Shown one piece after another: positions 59,714 to 64,000 of a stretch of 64,000 nt of DNA. Below the pieces are notes generated by a model. The model was not told the DNA's origin, searched no databases, and was given only the letters and a program-made list of their open reading frames with translations. Positions within the stretch are counted from its first letter, which is position 1. Each line of letters opens with the position of its first letter. Position numbers and translations under genes: made by a program. The DNA lies in NCBI GenBank assembly GCA_029582155.1, contig CM055901.1:45537580-45601579 (forward strand), given 5' to 3'. Source of the stretch: Panopea generosa (lineage: Eukaryota > Mollusca > Bivalvia > Adapedonta > Hiatellidae).

Positions 59714-62003
59714 CAGGCCTTCTAAAATTGCCGGTTTTTGGACCAATTTCTGAAATTCAAAACCGGTTTTTGGGGGCGGTGCTTTAGCAGCCGCTCTCAG
59801 AGCTAACATGATTTTATTTTCAATACCGCAAATCTACAACCGTGTTTCGTGTTAATGCAAACCTAACAACCACTTATCAAATAGTTCCACCTGATAAGCG
59901 CTCAAACTCACTATAAACAGTAGATTCGCCTATTTCAACGAAAATATTAATATTATAACATACAGTGACGATTTATACCTATAAACAATTACGTATCGTA
60001 TAAATTCCAAGTTTATATTCTGTAGCATTAATCAGTACAAAGGAATTAAAGCGCATGAATACAGACGCGCTGAACCAAAAGATTACGCCATCTTGTAAAT
60101 CGAACTATATCGCCAACATGCACATTGAAAGAGTCGTATATTTCGGCAAGGACTTCAGATAATAAGTACTTGATTGGGGAGTTTGATTTCGCTTTTTTCC
60201 AACCTTTTTAAAAATGTGTACGGTAAAGAAACTTTTCTAGATCTGTCCCTTATGCCCAGGAACTATACTCCTTGCTTATGTCAATAAACAATCAATACTC
60301 GTTCTAAAAATAGAGATATGCTAATGTCGATCATGTGACTTGTGGTTTCTCCCAAATGTTTTAAAATAGACTTGTATTCCTAAAAAGAATTCGAGATTGA
60401 TTGAGGGTGCACCCTGAATAATGTCAGTGCTGTTTTTTTATTATTTAGTAAATATTTCAAATATTTCCAATAATTGGAACGGTAGATAATTTCTACTTAA
60501 ACATATAAGAGTTAAAGCATTTGAGTTTCCGTAGCGAAAATGCGCAAACATCCAGATGTGTCTAAAAATCGGCGCCATAACATTTTGGTTAGTGCGGTTC
60601 CGTTTAAGGGGTGATATAGGGCCCTAGAAAATATAAATGTAAGAATCAATTATTAATGTCGACATACACATTTCTACTTTTCATCTTTTAAATGAATTGT
60701 TTCACTGTTGCACTAGAGAAATCAATAAAGAAAATAGTAAATGAATATACTCAAAGTGGAATTCATCGTGCTAGATTCAGAGTACTTTGATATTTTATAT
60801 ATACTGTTTATGATAGAAAGCTTGGCATCTCTGAAAATATCACGAGTTGAATTGAAGATACAAATTCGTATCATTGAGTTGAACTAATATCTTGAAGTTG
60901 GACATTTGCCAAATTTAAGAGTTAATATTCTTACTATAGCAGAAATACACTTTTCAAAGGCAAACAATTCAGTAACGTTTCTGTCATATTCGAGAAAAGA
61001 GTCAACGTTAAGCATAGAACATGTAGATTCTGTACCATGTATAAGAATCAAAGGTAATTGGGATTATTCTACTTCAAAGTATGCAAACTGACCTGTTTGT
61101 CTAAAACAATAGCGACATTTTACATCTTATATGCTCCGCCCCCATCAGCACTACAGTGCTTTGATTGTTTCAAAGTTTAATAAAAAATTGGTCCAGATAT
61201 TTTCAAAGTTCAATAAAAAATCGGTCCAGATATTTTCTATCAGTCGTATAAAATCTCATAAATTGCTCCTACCATGCCATACTAATCCATGCCATACTAA
61301 TACGCCTTGCGGCAATATCATTTGACCGAATAATCCGTTTGTTTTGTCACCTGCTGTGCGAAATGATGTCAATTTCGACTAAACCATTGACGTTATTAGG
61401 GGAGTTTATCGGAAGAGTCTATCGCTATGTAGCATGCCTTTGATGTGTGATCAGCAACCCATAGCGTTCTGTCGGTTCATCAAAAGACTGTGTTTGCTAG
61501 CCAAAGCTGGGACGGTCGGACCTAATATTATTTGCGTCATTAAAATATTTGATCAAACGTACAGTGTGAAAGTGATAAAACCCGGAACGATTTTGTTTTA
61601 ATGCGGGACAGGTTCTGAATGATTTATTTTGGTGGTAGAACCGTTACATTGGTTTCCACGGTGATTATTTCACGCAGCTTCCGGAACTTGCAACACTTCC
61701 AGTTTGATCGAACATTTTTAATATAATGAAAATTATTCAGTAAAGCGGAAACATAATGTCAATCATTAAAATGTACACATTGTGATAAAGTATGTTATAA
61801 ACAATACAAAAATAAACTTGAAATCGCTCCCTATTAATAAATAAATGGAGAAAATACATGATGCAGCTGACATGGTGGGTGGGGTATGCATAGATGTAGA
61901 GGCATAATGTAAGGCAATTTTAGTGATTTTTTTAAAATAAGTGCGATTCTTACGGTAGTAAAAAACCTGAACTGATTTGCATTTTGGAATTTTAGAAGGC
62001 CTG
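59714..62003. mobile_element. Non-autonomous hAT element inside a minisatellite
   Basis: This 2290-bp element has perfect 16-bp terminal inverted repeats (CAGGCCTTCTAAAATT). It is flanked by GACTCTAG and GACCCTAG, an 8-bp target duplication with one mismatch. The 23-bp minisatellite continues on both sides. No transposase frame is visible, so it would move only with help from another element. Confidence 0.85.
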
Positions 62004-62250
62004 GACCCTAGTTGTAACACATGTAGGACCCTAGTTGTGACACATGTAGGACTTTAGTTGTAACACATGTAGGACACTAGTTGTGACACACATAGGACCC
62101 TAGTTGTAACACACATAGGACCCTAGTTGTAACAATGTAGGACCCTAGTTGTAACACATGTAGGACCCTAGTTGTAACACATGTAGGACCCTAGTTTTAA
62201 CACATATAGGACCCTAGTTGTAACACATGTAGGACCCTAGTTGTGACATG
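62004..62250. repeat. 23-bp minisatellite, right part
   Basis: About ten further copies of the same 23-bp unit follow the hAT element. Some have the variants GTGACACACATAGGACC and TTTTAACACATATAGG. Confidence 0.95.
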
Positions 62251-63584
62251 TGTACTATGACACTCAGTCAGGTATATCTTATTTACAACTGTTCAAAACA
62301 AGTTGGCTTCTATAGAATTAATTCAAAGGAAAGGTCAGCCAGATAGCTTAATAATGTTTGATGGTTGTAAAATAGCGGAAGAGTGGTATGTCTGCCAGTT
62401 GGCCGTCTGGTTGGTAAAAATCAAATTTGGGGTCAGGTAAAACTTGGTCACATGTTCAGATAAACAAACTCGACTAAATTAAAGATTTTTTTTCTCAACT
62501 TATAATTTGATGTAAATGCAACTCATTACACAAACACAATGTTAACCCATTTACATAAACATATATGCCAAGAATTATTACAAAAGTTAATAAACTAGCT
62601 GCTGTGCAGGCTAGTTAGTCTAGTCGCAGCATAGTTTGATTTTTAATTTTTTCTAAGCATTAGCTGTAGCGTGATCTTCATTGTGTTTCTGTTAATAAAT
62701 ACAACCTGAAGGTATGATCACAAATGGAATGCACCCTAAATGCCCTTGTAGCCTAGTTGGTCACTTCAGAGAGATCCTCCCAATGATAAAGGAATGAGAA
62801 GGTCCAAAAACAAGGGCAGAAAAAAATTCTGACATTTTTTTTTTTTAGATGTCCAGAATGCCTTGTCACATTTTCCCGATAATGAACAACTTACATTTTA
62901 TTGTTTTGATACTACACTAGTTTATGCATGAGTAATTCTCAATAGGCAGTGTGACCAGTACGTTTGTACCCTCGTTGGAAGGCCTGTTTCTGACATCATT
63001 ACTATAATCTATTGTGGGTTGTCCTTGGTCAAGTCTCAATATCACTTGTTTCACACTGTTGAGATTGTGGGTGTCTGGCCCGGCCAAGAAAGATTGTCAT
63101 CTACTTTCAGATATACTTAGGTTCACGTTCAATATATTTGGTTTATTTGTCACCCAACAACTTGGATATGTATAAAACTTATAATATGTTGAATGGCTGT
63201 TCAAACCATTAATAATTCATTTAGAGAAACATATTGATATTTTGTAAAATTCTGTAATAATATCACCCACGCTCTCATTAACACCTCTTATCTGCTTTGA
63301 AGGTGGTATCCTTGTTACATAATATATCATTTTCTAGTTTTAACACTACAAATCAAGTAAACTGTTATCTCATGGGTTCATGCATGGAAGTTTTATAACT
63401 GACTTGAAGTTCAATGTTTCAATGCATGTTACATGTTCTTTTGTAGATACATTGTATCTATTTCACTGTTGATGTATATTATTTGTTGATTGTTTATTAT
63501 AAACTCTAGACAAATGCAAATTGACATTTATCTAAGACAAAATATCATCTGTTTTATGAATGATGTATCTGCTTATGTTTTCAG
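62251..63584. other. Probable intron or intergenic sequence before the 63585 exon
   Basis: AT-rich, with a degenerate tRNA-SINE-like scrap at about 63015-63110. No exon is seen. Confidence 0.4.
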
Positions 63585-63697
63585 TTATTCCCAGTGGATT
63601 TGGCATGTATATCGACCCTTATAACGTTTGAACATTTGATGTACCTCTGCCAGAACAGTGTGATACCTGCTGATCTGGCTGGTATAGTCAATACAGA
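63585..63697 (+). CDS. Candidate internal exon of an unidentified plus-strand gene
   Basis: This 113-nt segment follows a pyrimidine-rich acceptor (TTATGTTTTCAG) and ends at a consensus donor (ACAGA then GTAAGT). Only frame 1 is open; the other two frames hit stops within the exon. It encodes 37 codons including CISTLITFEHLMYLCQNSV and PADLAGIVNT, helical and mildly hydrophobic. I do not recognise the family. The 3' end of this exon together with its donor is duplicated in tandem downstream. If a downstream donor were used, the in-frame codons GAG TAA would terminate translation, so only the first donor keeps the frame. Confidence 0.45.
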
Positions 63698-64000
63698 GTA
63701 AGTACTGTAACAAAGTTTGATACCTTAGTAACCAACCTGTCTGGTATAGTCAATACAGAGTAAGTACTGTAACGAAGTGTGAAACCTACCAACCTGTCTG
63801 GTATAGTCAATACAGAGTAAGTACTGTAACAAAGTGTGACACCTACCAACCTGTCTGGTAAAGTCAATACAGAGTAAGTACTTTAACAAAGTGTGACACC
63901 TATCTACCTGTTGAATATAATCAATGTAGAGTAAGTACTGTAACAAAGTGTGATGCTTACCAACCTGTCTGATATAATCAATGTAGAGTAAGTACTGTAA
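63650..64000 (+). repeat. 57-bp tandem repeat containing exon end plus splice donor
   Basis: The unit includes ATAGTCAATACAGA and GTAAGTACTGTAA. GTAAGT donors occur at 63698, 63760, 63817, 63874, 63931 and 63988, spaced 62 bp and then four times 57 bp. The array runs off the window end. The last two copies have diverged to CAATGTAGAGTAAGT but keep the donor. Confidence 0.9.

Noticed and set aside
59310-62250. CRISPR-like regular repeats
   Set aside because: Units are contiguous with no unique spacers, and the genome is eukaryotic.

Overview
The window looks like nuclear DNA from a bivalve mollusc, probably a heterodont clam; this is an inference. It is AT-rich and gene-poor, with spliceosomal GT-AG introns. 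It is crowded with tRNA-derived SINEs, pearl-like repeats with roughly 160-bp cores, small DNA transposons and minisatellites. There are no bacterial operons, rRNA genes or CRISPR arrays.

The best-supported content is a tandem pair of three-exon genes on the minus strand (2449-9366 and 19133-27696). They encode small class I SAM-dependent methyltransferases of 210 and 209 residues. I assembled both by hand. Exon 1 is 66 nt and exon 2 is 136 nt in both genes, intron phases are identical, and the proteins are roughly three-quarters identical. The introns no longer align and have filled with different repeats.

Layout: 1-2448 holds a tRNA SINE and hAT fragments bracketed by a 68-bp direct repeat. 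2449-9366 is methyltransferase gene 1, with a 1390-bp hAT element in intron 2 and, in intron 1, a SINE inside a MITE and a three-level transposon nest. 9367-19132 holds a probable transposon-derived ORF (10656-11078), many SINEs and a piggyBac-type MITE. 19133-27696 is gene 2, whose intron 2 carries a 168-bp satellite-like array containing nuclear-receptor half-site motifs.

From about 28 kb to 62 kb the window is mostly repeats. A second piggyBac MITE sits inside a SINE, followed by a 6.9-kb array of a 66-bp unit, a 63-bp array with a five-unit higher-order repeat, a 42-43-bp array, a 2.3-kb AT-rich array of about 19 bp, and a 23-bp array split by a 2290-bp hAT element.

The last 416 bases carry a likely plus-strand exon (63585-63697). 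Its 3' end and splice donor are repeated in tandem every 57-62 bp to the window edge. Weaker exon candidates at 25540, 50858 and 56294 may belong to the same plus-strand gene; I could not identify its product.
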